Positions 14,103 to 22,229 of a DNA stretch of 36,191 nt are shown in pieces; position 1 is the stretch's first letter; each line of letters opens with the position of its first letter. Source of the DNA: Spirochaetia bacterium (GTDB lineage: Bacteria; Spirochaetota; Spirochaetia; Sphaerochaetales; Sphaerochaetaceae); contig SABI01000002.1 of NCBI GenBank assembly GCA_009929055.1, positions 1-36,191 of the forward strand, read 5' to 3'. Position numbers and translations under genes: made by a program. The notes under the pieces are model-generated. The model saw nothing but the letters and a program-made list of their open reading frames with translations, ran no database searches and was not told the origin of the DNA.

Positions 14103-15308
14103 ATGGCTATTAATTATACGAACACTAATACTACAGTAGAACTTAGTGATCTTATAAGAGAGGTTTATAGTAAGGAAATTTTACTTACTGCTGAACCTGT
14201 TATGAAGTGGTATCAGTTTGCTCAAAAGCGGACTGAATTGGGAGTTACTCCTGGACATACTATTGAAATGTTGCGTTTAGGAAACCTTAATCCTGGCACT
14301 CGTCTTGGCGAACCTGGGATTGATTCTACTGACGTTGCTAATATCAATGCAGCTTTTAGTACCAAATATGGATACAATCCCAATGTTCTGGAACAGAGTT
14401 CTATTCCTATGAATAAAATGTCTACCAGTAAAATTGGTATTCGTGTACATGAATATGGAAATGGTATTGAGGTATCAGAATTGGAGCTTCGGGCTTCTTT
14501 TGAAGATACTCTTTCCCATGCCTCTATTCTGCTTGGTCGTGACTATGCTAAGGTTGTAGACAATGCTATTCGGGACGAAGTATTTACTCGTACCACTAAT
14601 CGTGTGTACGGCAGTTTGAGAGCCTCTCGTAGTGCTATTCAGTCTGGTGATACTATGGCTTTAGAAGTTCTTCGTGAAACTCATGAGCAGATGGCTATTA
14701 ACAAGGTTGTTCCTTTCGCTATGGGCGGTATGGAAGATTACTTTGCCTTTATCCATCCTCATCACAGTCGTAAGCTTCGTTCGGAATCTGCTACTGGTGG
14801 TTTCCTTGAAGTTACCAAGTATACCACTCCTGAGATTGCTATTCGTGGCGAGATTGGTAAGATGGAAAGTATTCGTTTCATTGAGACTACTGCTCTTCCT
14901 ATTATCAAGGGTGCGGGGGCTGGAAATGACTGGTCTGCCAACAACAAGATTGGCACTACCATGAAGTATTACTCTAGCGTAGAGGGCTTGTATAAGCCTT
15001 ATACTTCTACTCAGTATGATAATAATATTACTGCGTATGCTCCTATTTACGTAGATGGCTTGCTTTATGGGTATGCTGTCCATGCTGAAGTGGTTGAAGG
15101 TTCGTGGGTTGTACATGGTTCGGTTGTTGACATTTATCAAGCCGCTGTTTTTGGTGACTATTCCTTTGCTATGGCTACTGCTCTTCCTGTAGAATTGCGG
15201 GATGGTGGAGTTATGGAACATGGTCGCGTACATCAGTTGGTATGGTACTCTATCCTTGGTGCAGGTGTCTTGAATACAGATTCTATCTTTATTCTCGAAA
15301 CTAATTAA
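14103..15308 (+). CDS. Major capsid protein, N4-gp56-like
   Basis: Forms the capsid shell; HK97 fold expected. The 401-residue protein starts at ATG 14103 after GTGGAGGT; a GTG at 14091 is the ribosome site itself. Motifs of the N4-gp56-type family are visible: KWYQFAQKR near 40, GNLNPGTRLGEPG near 66-78, a HPHHSRKLR segment near 221-229, and GEIGKMESIRFIET near 251-264. Codon use differs from the neighbours: 17 of 19 arginines use CGN, mostly CGT, while AGA is common elsewhere, as expected of a heavily translated gene. It lies 23 bases after the scaffold gene. Confidence 0.85.
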   Translation: MAINYTNTNTTVELSDLIREVYSKEILLTAEPVMKWYQFAQKRTELGVTPGHTIEMLRLGNLNPGTRLGEPGIDSTDVANINAAFSTKYGYNPNVLEQSSIPMNKMSTSKIGIRVHEYGNGIEVSELELRASFEDTLSHASILLGRDYAKVVDNAIRDEVFTRTTNRVYGSLRASRSAIQSGDTMALEVLRETHEQMAINKVVPFAMGGMEDYFAFIHPHHSRKLRSESATGGFLEVTKYTTPEIAIRGEIGKMESIRFIETTALPIIKGAGAGNDWSANNKIGTTMKYYSSVEGLYKPYTSTQYDNNITAYAPIYVDGLLYGYAVHAEVVEGSWVVHGSVVDIYQAAVFGDYSFAMATALPVELRDGGVMEHGRVHQLVWYSILGAGVLNTDSIFILETN

Positions 15309-15319
15309 GGAGTATAGTC

Positions 15320-15688
15320 ATGACTGAAAAAACGTATCAACCTTTTCCGAAGAAAAATTGGGGGAAGGATGCTATTTGTAATTACATTAAGGAACACTCT
15401 TTAGATATTGACGTAGAAGCGGTTGATTTTGAAGATGAAAAAGCTAAGGCTGAGTTGTTAGATGTAATTAAAAGTGCAGTATCTGAACTCATTGAAGAAT
15501 CACAAAAAAAGAATTCAGTTACTGTAGACCTTACCCAAAAACCCGAAAAATTATATCCAGTTAAACTTCTTACTAAGCACTCGTGTTTTATTGGGGGTAC
15601 TCGTTATGAGTTCTTACCCCACATAGAATACTATGTTTCAAGAGAAGTTCGACAGGTTTTGATTGACGGTAGAATTGTAATGAACTAG
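15320..15688 (+). CDS. Unknown head-region protein
   Basis: A 122-residue protein with AAGGAG eight bases upstream of its ATG. The N-terminal part (KDAICNYIKEHSLDID) is helical and acidic; the last 50 residues are beta-rich with TRYEFLPHIEYYVS. Its place right after the capsid gene suggests a head-decoration or head-completion protein. No family recognised. Confidence 0.7.
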   Translation: MTEKTYQPFPKKNWGKDAICNYIKEHSLDIDVEAVDFEDEKAKAELLDVIKSAVSELIEESQKKNSVTVDLTQKPEKLYPVKLLTKHSCFIGGTRYEFLPHIEYYVSREVRQVLIDGRIVMN

Positions 15689-15701
15689 TAGGTGCGGTTA
15701 G

Positions 15702-16652
15702 ATGAGTGCTGTTTTAGTTAAATTTCCACGAGAGACTACAGTTAGTTTTAATACTTCGTGGTCTGAAGAAGATGAGATAATCATAAACTTAGGCTCTACT
15801 TTAATCGAAGAGTCTACTCTCTTAGAGGGGTTTTTGAATATTTCTGTAGATTTAAGTGGGTATATAGAAGGAATATATGTTCTTGATGTGTTTAATAACA
15901 CTACAGGAGAATCTCTAAGTTCTACTATACTGGTGGTAAGCCCTACGGGTATGTACCCCATACTTAAACCCTTAGCGGAATATTTAGAAAGAACGTTTAT
16001 TACAGAGGACAGGAGTATTATTACTTATACCTCTTCTGAGTTTCTCAAATTCGCATATCAAGCATACCTTTCGTGGGGATATGATAGAACTAAAACAGCA
16101 CTCTCTGACCGCTTTATTATAGTGGAAGCTAATATAGCCATACTCTCTTCTATATTAGATAGTGTACTTAATAGGGATGTTCTTGAAACTCCTGAATTAA
16201 AGGTGGATGATTCTAAGCTTACTAGTAGAATACTACAGAGACTTAAAAATCTTCAAGCTGAAAAGGACTCTTTAGTCAATACACTATTCCCAGATATTGC
16301 GGCAGAATTAAATGAACAACCTTCTATTAACGTTAGAGTCTCCAGTACCTATAGAAATAGACTTGGAATTACTGTTCCTGACAATTTGAACCAATTCCCT
16401 GAAGCAGTAAATCTTTCTGTATTGCCTATCTCTGGAGGCTTTGAATTGTCTTGGGATATTTCTTATACAGGAGACTTTATCTGTTATAAGATATACTCTG
16501 TAAAAGATGAATATCGTACATTAGAGAAAACTTTTTACAATAATCTACAGAACCGATATGTCATAGAGAAAACCGACTTGGACGCCATTATTTTAGAGAC
16601 GCATGATTCTGGTGGATTGTACTGCGCTGAAACGTATGTTGTGGAAGAGTAA
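15702..16652 (+). CDS. Head-tail region structural protein with beta-sandwich ends
   Basis: A 316-residue protein. Residues 1-85 look like an all-beta domain, 90-200 a helical domain, and 230-316 resemble a fibronectin-III-like fold (VNLSVLPISGGFELSWD ... DFICYKIY). The middle helical part fits a head-tail connector adaptor. The ribosome site is AGGTGCGG nine bases upstream. The TAA overlaps the next ATG. Exact role uncertain; adaptor or neck-decorating protein. Confidence 0.55.
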   Translation: MSAVLVKFPRETTVSFNTSWSEEDEIIINLGSTLIEESTLLEGFLNISVDLSGYIEGIYVLDVFNNTTGESLSSTILVVSPTGMYPILKPLAEYLERTFITEDRSIITYTSSEFLKFAYQAYLSWGYDRTKTALSDRFIIVEANIAILSSILDSVLNRDVLETPELKVDDSKLTSRILQRLKNLQAEKDSLVNTLFPDIAAELNEQPSINVRVSSTYRNRLGITVPDNLNQFPEAVNLSVLPISGGFELSWDISYTGDFICYKIYSVKDEYRTLEKTFYNNLQNRYVIEKTDLDAIILETHDSGGLYCAETYVVEE

Positions 16653-17011
16653 TGTTAGTAAATCGTTTTATTGCTACTTATAGGGAGAAGTATAAAGACG
16701 ATTTTCATACCCTATATAAGGTTTCAAAGATTGTTTCAGTTAACTCTTTAGGAGAGCAAGTTGTTCAAGAATCAGTAAATACCCCTTTCCAAGCCAGAAT
16801 ATTAGTCAACTCTATTGCAGATAGTAACACTTCAGGTTTTGAGCAAAAATCCATTACTTTCCTCTATATAGGAACAGACATCCTTTTTCACACTACAGAT
16901 ACTATTCTCTTTAAGTCCTCTCAATATAGCATAAATAATATACAAGAGAAGTTTGCTATTCAAGGAACTACTGTACTATATGAAATAAAAGCTGTGCAGG
17001 ATATACTCTAA
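16652..17011 (+). CDS. Probable head closure (stopper) protein
   Basis: A 119-residue, beta-rich protein in the position of the SPP1 gp16 / HK97 gp9-type stopper: after the connector adaptor and before an HK97 gp10-like protein. A pattern of strands with ITFLYIGTDILFHTTDTILF near 67-86 suits a small barrel. TAATG overlaps join it to both neighbours. Assignment rests mainly on order and size. Confidence 0.5.
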   Translation: MLVNRFIATYREKYKDDFHTLYKVSKIVSVNSLGEQVVQESVNTPFQARILVNSIADSNTSGFEQKSITFLYIGTDILFHTTDTILFKSSQYSINNIQEKFAIQGTTVLYEIKAVQDIL

Positions 17012-17703
17012 TGGCTAAAAGAGCATTAAGACGTAGAAAACTTTCTGTGAAAAACTCTGATTCTCAAAGAACCAGGGGGTCTAAATTACGCACTGAAACA
17101 AATAAGGGATTAACAAGAAAAGAGAAGCTAAATTCTTTGGATTCTTTAGAGATAGATATTGATATGGAGTCAATAAGCACTGTATCTGCTGGACATACAG
17201 TTAGCAAAGTAGTAGAAGATGCAATACTGGTAAAACTCCAGATAATAATAGAATCTTTAGAGCAGATGATACACGATTACATAATCTATTTGGTCAATAA
17301 TCAAGATTCTGAATTACCTGAATTTTCTGGATATAAGCCTCTCTCTTCTCGTACTATGGAGTATGGTGTTCATCCACACGATAAATATTTCTATGACTGG
17401 AGTGGTGACTTAATAGAGAACGGAATAAAAGTTTCAGTTGATAAGGGAGACATCTTTTCTGAGCCAAGAGTTATGCCGTCAATAAGTATAGCTCCTGCTA
17501 ATGGAATTCACTTTTCAGCAGTAAATGGCGCACCTTTAAGCTATGCAACCCTATTTAGATTTTTAGAGTATGGAACTTCAAAAAATCCTCCAAGACCTTT
17601 TTTCGCAGTTATAGAGCCTAAAGTAGCTGATTTTGTTGAAAAACTTATACAGAGAGTATTAGAGGGGAGTGATGTCAATACTAGTAATTTTAGCTGGACT
17701 TAA
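17011..17703 (+). CDS. HK97 gp10-like tail completion / neck protein
   Basis: A 230-residue protein. The C-terminal part contains FLEYGTSKNPPRPFF near 189-203, matching the conserved Gly-Thr ... Pro-x-Pro-Phe of the HK97 gp10 family, preceded by a helix and the DWSGDLIENGI beta hairpin (about 129-139). The N-terminal 60 residues are basic and probably disordered (RALRRRKLS), an extension not usual for the family. Expected to join head and tail. Overlaps the next gene by 32 bases. Confidence 0.7.
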   Translation: MAKRALRRRKLSVKNSDSQRTRGSKLRTETNKGLTRKEKLNSLDSLEIDIDMESISTVSAGHTVSKVVEDAILVKLQIIIESLEQMIHDYIIYLVNNQDSELPEFSGYKPLSSRTMEYGVHPHDKYFYDWSGDLIENGIKVSVDKGDIFSEPRVMPSISIAPANGIHFSAVNGAPLSYATLFRFLEYGTSKNPPRPFFAVIEPKVADFVEKLIQRVLEGSDVNTSNFSWT

Positions 17704-18328
17704 ACGTTTTTTAGAGTCTAAGGGCATAGTAACTCAAATTTATGGTGTTCCTGTAGATACCTTCTATCCCGCAGGTGTTATTGAAGTGTTTAAAACTACC
17801 AAAGAGCATATACATTCTGGAACGTATTATGTGTACCAATCTATGCTGGAAAAGGGTTTTGATGTTGACTATGGTGGAGAGTATAAAACAAGACTACGTA
17901 TTAAGCTATACCATACTTCATTAAATACGTTGACAAAATTAAAGCATCAGATTCTTATGGCTTTAGAGAAAGGGATTGAGTTAGACATAAGTGATAGAGT
18001 AGTTGGACATGAAACCATAGAAGATGAACAAGTTCCAATTATTGAAGTTTTTGATGTTGGGTTAAGTTCCGAAGAGTTAGCAGAAGTTATAGAGTGGAAT
18101 CAAATTGATGATAGAGAAAAAGCTAAATTTGAATTTAGAATATCTTCTACAGATTCTTATTCTTACCCCTCTTCAGGAAAAACCGTCTGGGGAGAGATTA
18201 TAAATTTGGATGTATACTACTTAGATAATGATAACATCAAAGCTGAGTATACAGACTTAGTACAGCAAATAAATATAAGTGATATGTTTGTAGTGAAAAC
18301 AGTCCCTTATATAGCAAAAAATGATTAG
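17672..18328 (+). CDS. Possible tail terminator or neck protein
   Basis: A 218-residue protein. ATG 17672 follows AGAGGGGAG; the GTG one codon earlier lies within that site. The first part is an alpha-beta arrangement (LAGLKRFLESKGI, then strands and a helix LTKLKHQILMALEKG near 90-105) as in tail terminator proteins, followed by an acidic linker and a second beta-rich part (about 150-218). Position between the gp10-like and sheath genes agrees. No clear family match. Confidence 0.5.
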   Translation: MSILVILAGLKRFLESKGIVTQIYGVPVDTFYPAGVIEVFKTTKEHIHSGTYYVYQSMLEKGFDVDYGGEYKTRLRIKLYHTSLNTLTKLKHQILMALEKGIELDISDRVVGHETIEDEQVPIIEVFDVGLSSEELAEVIEWNQIDDREKAKFEFRISSTDSYSYPSSGKTVWGEIINLDVYYLDNDNIKAEYTDLVQQINISDMFVVKTVPYIAKND

Positions 18329-18339
18329 TGGAGGTATTT

Positions 18340-18582
18340 ATGCCAAAGAAAGATATTATTGTAGAACATGTTGAAAAGGAAGATACTTTACAAACATATT
18401 CTAAAACAGAGCCTGTTAGAAAAATTACAGTGACTAATTTAAAGCAGAGAAACCTTATTTTACCGTATGGCGGAAGCCATGTTGCTTTTAAAGGTTTGGA
18501 GACTCAAGAACTTGTGTATGATGCAGAATCTTTTAAGGTTCTAAAGCAATATGAAAATTTAAAATTTATTATGATTCGATAG
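18340..18582 (+). CDS. Small unknown protein before the sheath gene
   Basis: An 80-residue, beta-rich protein from ATG 18340 (GTGGAGGT seven bases upstream; the GTG at 18328 lies in that site). It contains KITVTNLKQRNLILPYG near 28-44, a pattern common in short tail-region proteins that precede sheath genes. Function not known; ten bases separate it from the sheath gene. Confidence 0.65.
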   Translation: MPKKDIIVEHVEKEDTLQTYSKTEPVRKITVTNLKQRNLILPYGGSHVAFKGLETQELVYDAESFKVLKQYENLKFIMIR

Positions 18583-18591
18583 GAGGCTGAT

Positions 18592-20322
18592 ATGGCTGAG
18601 TTTACATATCCTGGTCAATACATTACTGAAAAGTCTAGTGGAATTAGACTCCCTCAGTCTGTTTCTACGTCTATAGGGTGCGTTATAGGCATTTTTCCAA
18701 AAGGTGAGGTAGGTTCTCCGCAGCTTGTAACCTCTTACGAAGAGTTTAAAAGCTTGTTTTATGCTCCTCAAGATTTAAATTCCCTTCGACAAGTTAGAGG
18801 ATTCTTTGATGAAGGTGGTGGGAGTTTATATGTAATTAGAGTAGAAAATGATACTCTGGCGGCTGCTACTGTTGCTCTTCGTACAGACGGAGAATATACT
18901 CTTAGTGCCTCTGCAAAATCTAAAGGTGCTTGGGCTAATTCTGTTAGTGTTAAAGTTACAGGACAAGCAGTTGCTTCTTCTGCGTCTATGGAAGCTGTTC
19001 TTATAGAGGGGCTTCATGTTAATGTCCTTACCAGTGATGGTTGGGAAGTGGGACAGAGACTATTCAAAAATGTTTCAGGAACAAGAACTTACTTAGGAAA
19101 GCTTTCTGTAATTACTCGTACTTCTACAGGAGTAAAACTAACATTTGCCGCTCCAAGTGCTGCCGCTATTGGTCAAGGGGATATTATTGAAGCTGCGGGA
19201 GCTTTTGTTGAAGTTATTGATAGCTTAGGTAATGTAGTTGAATCTTATGAAAAAGTTACCTTTGAAGAGGGAACAAAAGGTTACTACAGAGTAAAAATTA
19301 ATGCTGTTTCACAATACATTCAACTTTCTGAAGCAGGTACATTACCTTCTACGACTATCGCTAATTATAGCTATGTACATGCGCAAGGAACTGCTACTTC
19401 TAAGATTTTGGTTTCTGGTTCAGATGGAACATACGATAAGCAAAGTTTCTTAGATGCTGTAGCTAATGTACTTCCTCAAATTACTACTTTAGCCAATGTG
19501 TTTTCTTGTTTAGAAGATTCTTCTTTAGTGGATGCAGACCATCAAGATATCTACAATGCTATTACGGTTCAGTGTGAGTTGTCTAAAAGATACATGAACC
19601 TTGTTCAAGTATCCTTGGCGGCAGAGAATATTAGTAGAGCTGCAACTATGGCTACTGCTGGTGGCATTATTGATTTTAGAAATGGTTTAGTATCTTCCAG
19701 ATTCTCCGTAGTGTATCAGGGCTATGTAGAGGCTTACAATGAAATCTCTAAGACTATGGATATCTGTCCCGCTACTGGGCATATTGCAGGTATCTGGTCT
19801 CGAATTTCGACAAATGTAGGTTACTGGCAAGTTCCTGCTGGAGTGGAAGCTAATTTTAGAACTACTAATAAAGTGTCTTGGTCACTTACTGATAATCAAC
19901 AGGGTGTACTTAATCCGCTTTCAATTAATGCGGTAAGATTCTTTAGCGGATATGGTCTGTTAGTATGGGGTGCAAGAACTCTCTCTAACAACACTGACTT
20001 CAGATATATTTCAGATAGTTTGACCTTCAACTTTGTAGAGCAGACTATTCTAAGTTCTAATCTGTGGGCAGTATTCAAACCCAATAATTCTGCACTTTGG
20101 TCTGAAATTGGGATTAATCTTGACCTGTTCCTTACTTCTCAATGGAGAGCTGGTGCTCTTAGAGGAGACTCTAAGTCTGAAGCTTTCTTTGTAAACTTTG
20201 GAAAAGATGTTACTTCAGAATATGACATTTTGCAGGGAATTGTAAATATTGAAGTGGGACTTGCTACTCAGAAGCCTGGAGAGTTTGTCCACTACACTAT
20301 TAGCCCTAAAGTAAACTTATAA
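18592..20322 (+). CDS. Tail sheath protein
   Basis: Contractile outer tail layer. The 576-residue protein has AGGAGG six bases upstream. The N-terminus FTYPGQYITEKSSG and the segments GIFPKGEVGSP (about 34-44) and FFDEGGGSLYVIRV (about 71-84) are classic sheath features. The C-terminal domain has VWGARTLS (about 461-468), the sheath AARTL-like motif, and ends with IVNIEVGLATQKPGEFVHY. An insertion around 95-250 is beta-rich. It shows that the virus is a myovirus type. Confidence 0.95.
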   Translation: MAEFTYPGQYITEKSSGIRLPQSVSTSIGCVIGIFPKGEVGSPQLVTSYEEFKSLFYAPQDLNSLRQVRGFFDEGGGSLYVIRVENDTLAAATVALRTDGEYTLSASAKSKGAWANSVSVKVTGQAVASSASMEAVLIEGLHVNVLTSDGWEVGQRLFKNVSGTRTYLGKLSVITRTSTGVKLTFAAPSAAAIGQGDIIEAAGAFVEVIDSLGNVVESYEKVTFEEGTKGYYRVKINAVSQYIQLSEAGTLPSTTIANYSYVHAQGTATSKILVSGSDGTYDKQSFLDAVANVLPQITTLANVFSCLEDSSLVDADHQDIYNAITVQCELSKRYMNLVQVSLAAENISRAATMATAGGIIDFRNGLVSSRFSVVYQGYVEAYNEISKTMDICPATGHIAGIWSRISTNVGYWQVPAGVEANFRTTNKVSWSLTDNQQGVLNPLSINAVRFFSGYGLLVWGARTLSNNTDFRYISDSLTFNFVEQTILSSNLWAVFKPNNSALWSEIGINLDLFLTSQWRAGALRGDSKSEAFFVNFGKDVTSEYDILQGIVNIEVGLATQKPGEFVHYTISPKVNL

Positions 20323-20333
20323 GGAGATAGATT

Positions 20334-20834
20334 ATGAGCGATATTAAAGACCTGCTTAGACGGTATAAATTTGAACTCGTAGATGGAGAATTCAATACTC
20401 TTGGTGGATTTTTGGGTATATCCCCAATTTCATTAGGAATTAGAACTTCTAAATATCGTGAAGGGGATGATGATAACTTAGAGGGGATTACTCTCCCTGG
20501 TCGTAGAATTACTGAACCGATTGAAATTCGTAGAGGATGTTTCGTTATTACTAATCCAGAAGATAGTGAATCTGATAAGATACATTATTGGATTAATAAG
20601 CTTCAGAAAGGTGAGGTTGCAGATGGTGAAATTTCTGAAGAGTTTGGTGGAGAATGGTATATTAGAGTTAAGAAGAAAACTACCAATGAATTTGGAAGAA
20701 TCTATAAGATTCTAAATCCAATCATCACTTTAGTAAGAACTGCTGAATTGGATTCTATGGATTCTGTAGATGATGTTGTTTGGATTGAATCTATTGTTAT
20801 TGAACATTCGGGAATTGATTTAGTTACTTTCTAA
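20334..20834 (+). CDS. Tail tube protein 1
   Basis: Inner tail tube, T4 gp19-like fold. The 166-residue protein begins with LLRRYKFELVDGEF, and contains PGRRITEPIEIRRGCF near 54-69 (the loop Pro-Ile-x-Ile-x-Arg-Gly is typical), then DKIHYWINKL near 80-89. AAGGAG lies upstream; the TAA overlaps the next gene's ATG. It is a diverged relative of the protein encoded next, so the phage has two tube-type proteins. Confidence 0.8.
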   Translation: MSDIKDLLRRYKFELVDGEFNTLGGFLGISPISLGIRTSKYREGDDDNLEGITLPGRRITEPIEIRRGCFVITNPEDSESDKIHYWINKLQKGEVADGEISEEFGGEWYIRVKKKTTNEFGRIYKILNPIITLVRTAELDSMDSVDDVVWIESIVIEHSGIDLVTF

Positions 20835-21319
20835 TGAAAGACTATTTAAGAAAATACCGATTTAAAGTGTATATAGGTGGTGTAGCTGGTGCGGGATTTA
20901 ATTCTTGCACTGGCTTATCCGCTGGAAGCAGTTATACTCAAATTAGAGAGGCTGGAGCGTTGTCTCCTGTAAATCTGTTTGATGGATATAAATTCAAACC
21001 TATTATACTTTCAAAAGGATTGACAAGAACCGATAATGACGCTTATTTTTGGTGGGAAACTTCAGGTAGAATGTCTACTCCAGCAGCACTATTTAATATG
21101 CGTAACATAGTTATTGAAGTACATAGTCTTAGTGGTAAATCTATGAAACACCCTTTAATGCCTCCAGTTAAATACATAGTATATGGAGCGCAAGTAGAGG
21201 AAGTCAGATTTGGAGATTTACTTGCTGATGATGATAATGGAGAACTCATTGTAGTTCAAAGTATAGTATTAGTACATAGAGGCATTCAAAGAGTACAGAC
21301 AATGGGCGGATTAATCTAA
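20834..21319 (+). CDS. Tail tube protein 2 (gp19-like)
   Basis: A 161-residue protein with YRFKVYIGGVAGAGFNSC (8-25), the REAGALS stretch (about 38-44), FKPIILSKGLTRTDNDAYFWWE (about 55-76) and a C-terminal VVQSIVLVHRG: the standard gp19-like layout. It translates from a TAATG overlap with the first tube gene. Either protein could be the main tube subunit; the other may cap or initiate the tube. Confidence 0.85.
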   Translation: MKDYLRKYRFKVYIGGVAGAGFNSCTGLSAGSSYTQIREAGALSPVNLFDGYKFKPIILSKGLTRTDNDAYFWWETSGRMSTPAALFNMRNIVIEVHSLSGKSMKHPLMPPVKYIVYGAQVEEVRFGDLLADDDNGELIVVQSIVLVHRGIQRVQTMGGLI

Positions 21320-21333
21320 GGAGATTTAATACC

Positions 21334-22047
21334 ATGACGATTACACTAATAAAACCAGTTGAATTTAAGGGACAGACTATCAGAAGTATTGACCTAAATA
21401 CAGACATCACTGGACATGCAGAAAAAGTTCTTTTGGCAAGAGAGCCAAATAGAGCAAAGATAATGAATAAATTTTTAGCTATGCAAATAGCTCTTACTGA
21501 CCCCAACATTGAAGGATTAAACGAAGTAGAAAAATATTCACTTGTAAAAAGAATGTGTTCTGTGGATATTAAAAGAGCCTTATATGCCCTATACAAAGAT
21601 TTTAGAGATAATAAAATGTATATTGATATCCAATATACTACAAAAGAAGGAATATCAAAAAGTTTTTCTGGAGATGTAGAACTTCCTAATTTGAATTCTA
21701 CTTCTTTTTCCACAGAACCTATAGAGTTTTCTCTTTCTAAACCTCTTAAAATGTTTGAAGGGGAGTATTCTGATTTTATCCTCTATCCTATGACTGGACA
21801 TTTTAGTGAGCTTATTAACCAAGAAGAGAATCTTGCTAACATTAATACTTTGTTCATTAGCGAACTTATCAAAACTAAATGTGGTAAAACCATTCCTTTT
21901 GATATAGCAGAGGGCTTATCACTTAAAGTCAGAAATGAATTTCGTAAAGCGTTAGATAAAATATCTGACTTTTATCCACAAGTAACTGTGGAAGATGGAG
22001 TAGATACTTTTGACTACCCGCTTGATATACTTGATTTTTTTACATAA
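21334..22047 (+). CDS. Tail assembly chaperone, short (G-type) form
   Basis: A 237-residue protein between the tube and tape measure genes, the normal place of the G/GT chaperones that bind the tape measure protein. Strands at the N-terminus (ITLIKPVEFKGQ) are followed by helices. AAGGAG is nine bases upstream. The last codons, GAT TTT TTT ACA TAA, contain the slippery heptamer described at 22035, so part of the ribosomes should shift to the -1 frame and make the longer form. Confidence 0.85.
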   Translation: MTITLIKPVEFKGQTIRSIDLNTDITGHAEKVLLAREPNRAKIMNKFLAMQIALTDPNIEGLNEVEKYSLVKRMCSVDIKRALYALYKDFRDNKMYIDIQYTTKEGISKSFSGDVELPNLNSTSFSTEPIEFSLSKPLKMFEGEYSDFILYPMTGHFSELINQEENLANINTLFISELIKTKCGKTIPFDIAEGLSLKVRNEFRKALDKISDFYPQVTVEDGVDTFDYPLDILDFFT

Positions 22048-22229
22048 CTAAGAAGGGATTAAAAAGTCCCTTCTTAGTGACTACTCAGAAAGAGTTTTAT
22101 AATCAGATGTTATTTCTGAGTAAGAATTACAATATCTCGGTTTCTGATTACCTGAATTTAGGTAGAAAAGAAAAGGAGATTATACTGTCTATGGTTTTAG
22201 AGTCTACAGGAGAATTTGATGGACATTAA
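21334..22229 (+). CDS. Tail assembly chaperone, frameshifted (GT-type) form
   Basis: The zero frame is read through TTT at 22039-22041; after a -1 slip translation resumes at 22041 (TAC) for 62 codons to TAA at 22227-22229. The product is 298 residues: 236 from the short form plus a T segment with FYNQMLFLSKNYNISVSDY and KEIILSMVLESTGEFD, typical of T domains. The -1 frame has no start with a ribosome site of its own near the junction, and its end overlaps the tape measure start at 22219, as in other phages. Extension inferred, not observed. Confidence 0.85.
22035..22078 (+). promoter_or_regulatory. -1 programmed ribosomal frameshift site
   Basis: T TTT TTT at 22035-22041 is a canonical X XXY YYZ heptamer in the zero frame. 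Five bases later a perfect 12-bp hairpin begins: ACTAAGAAGGGA (22047-22058) / TCCCTTCTTAGT (22067-22078) with an 8-base loop. No T-run follows, so it is not a terminator. Slippery site, spacing and hairpin fit a -1 frameshift. Confidence 0.9.

Noticed and set aside
14661..15233. 190-codon open frame on the minus strand inside the capsid gene
   Set aside because: Mirror of the biased codons of the capsid gene; no ribosome site, no domain, no neighbour on that strand.
17930..17970. TTGACAAAATT inside a coding region, promoter-like
   Set aside because: Inside the gene at 17672 with no suitable -10 and without the ATAGTGC word seen at the other candidate promoters.
21246..21713. 155-codon minus-strand frame across the tube and chaperone genes
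   Set aside because: Hydrophobic by chance from AT-rich antisense codons; no start signal and overlaps two well supported genes.
22047..22078. 12-bp hairpin after the chaperone stop codon read as a terminator
   Set aside because: No T-run follows, the -1 frame stays open across it, and it is correctly spaced from a slippery heptamer.
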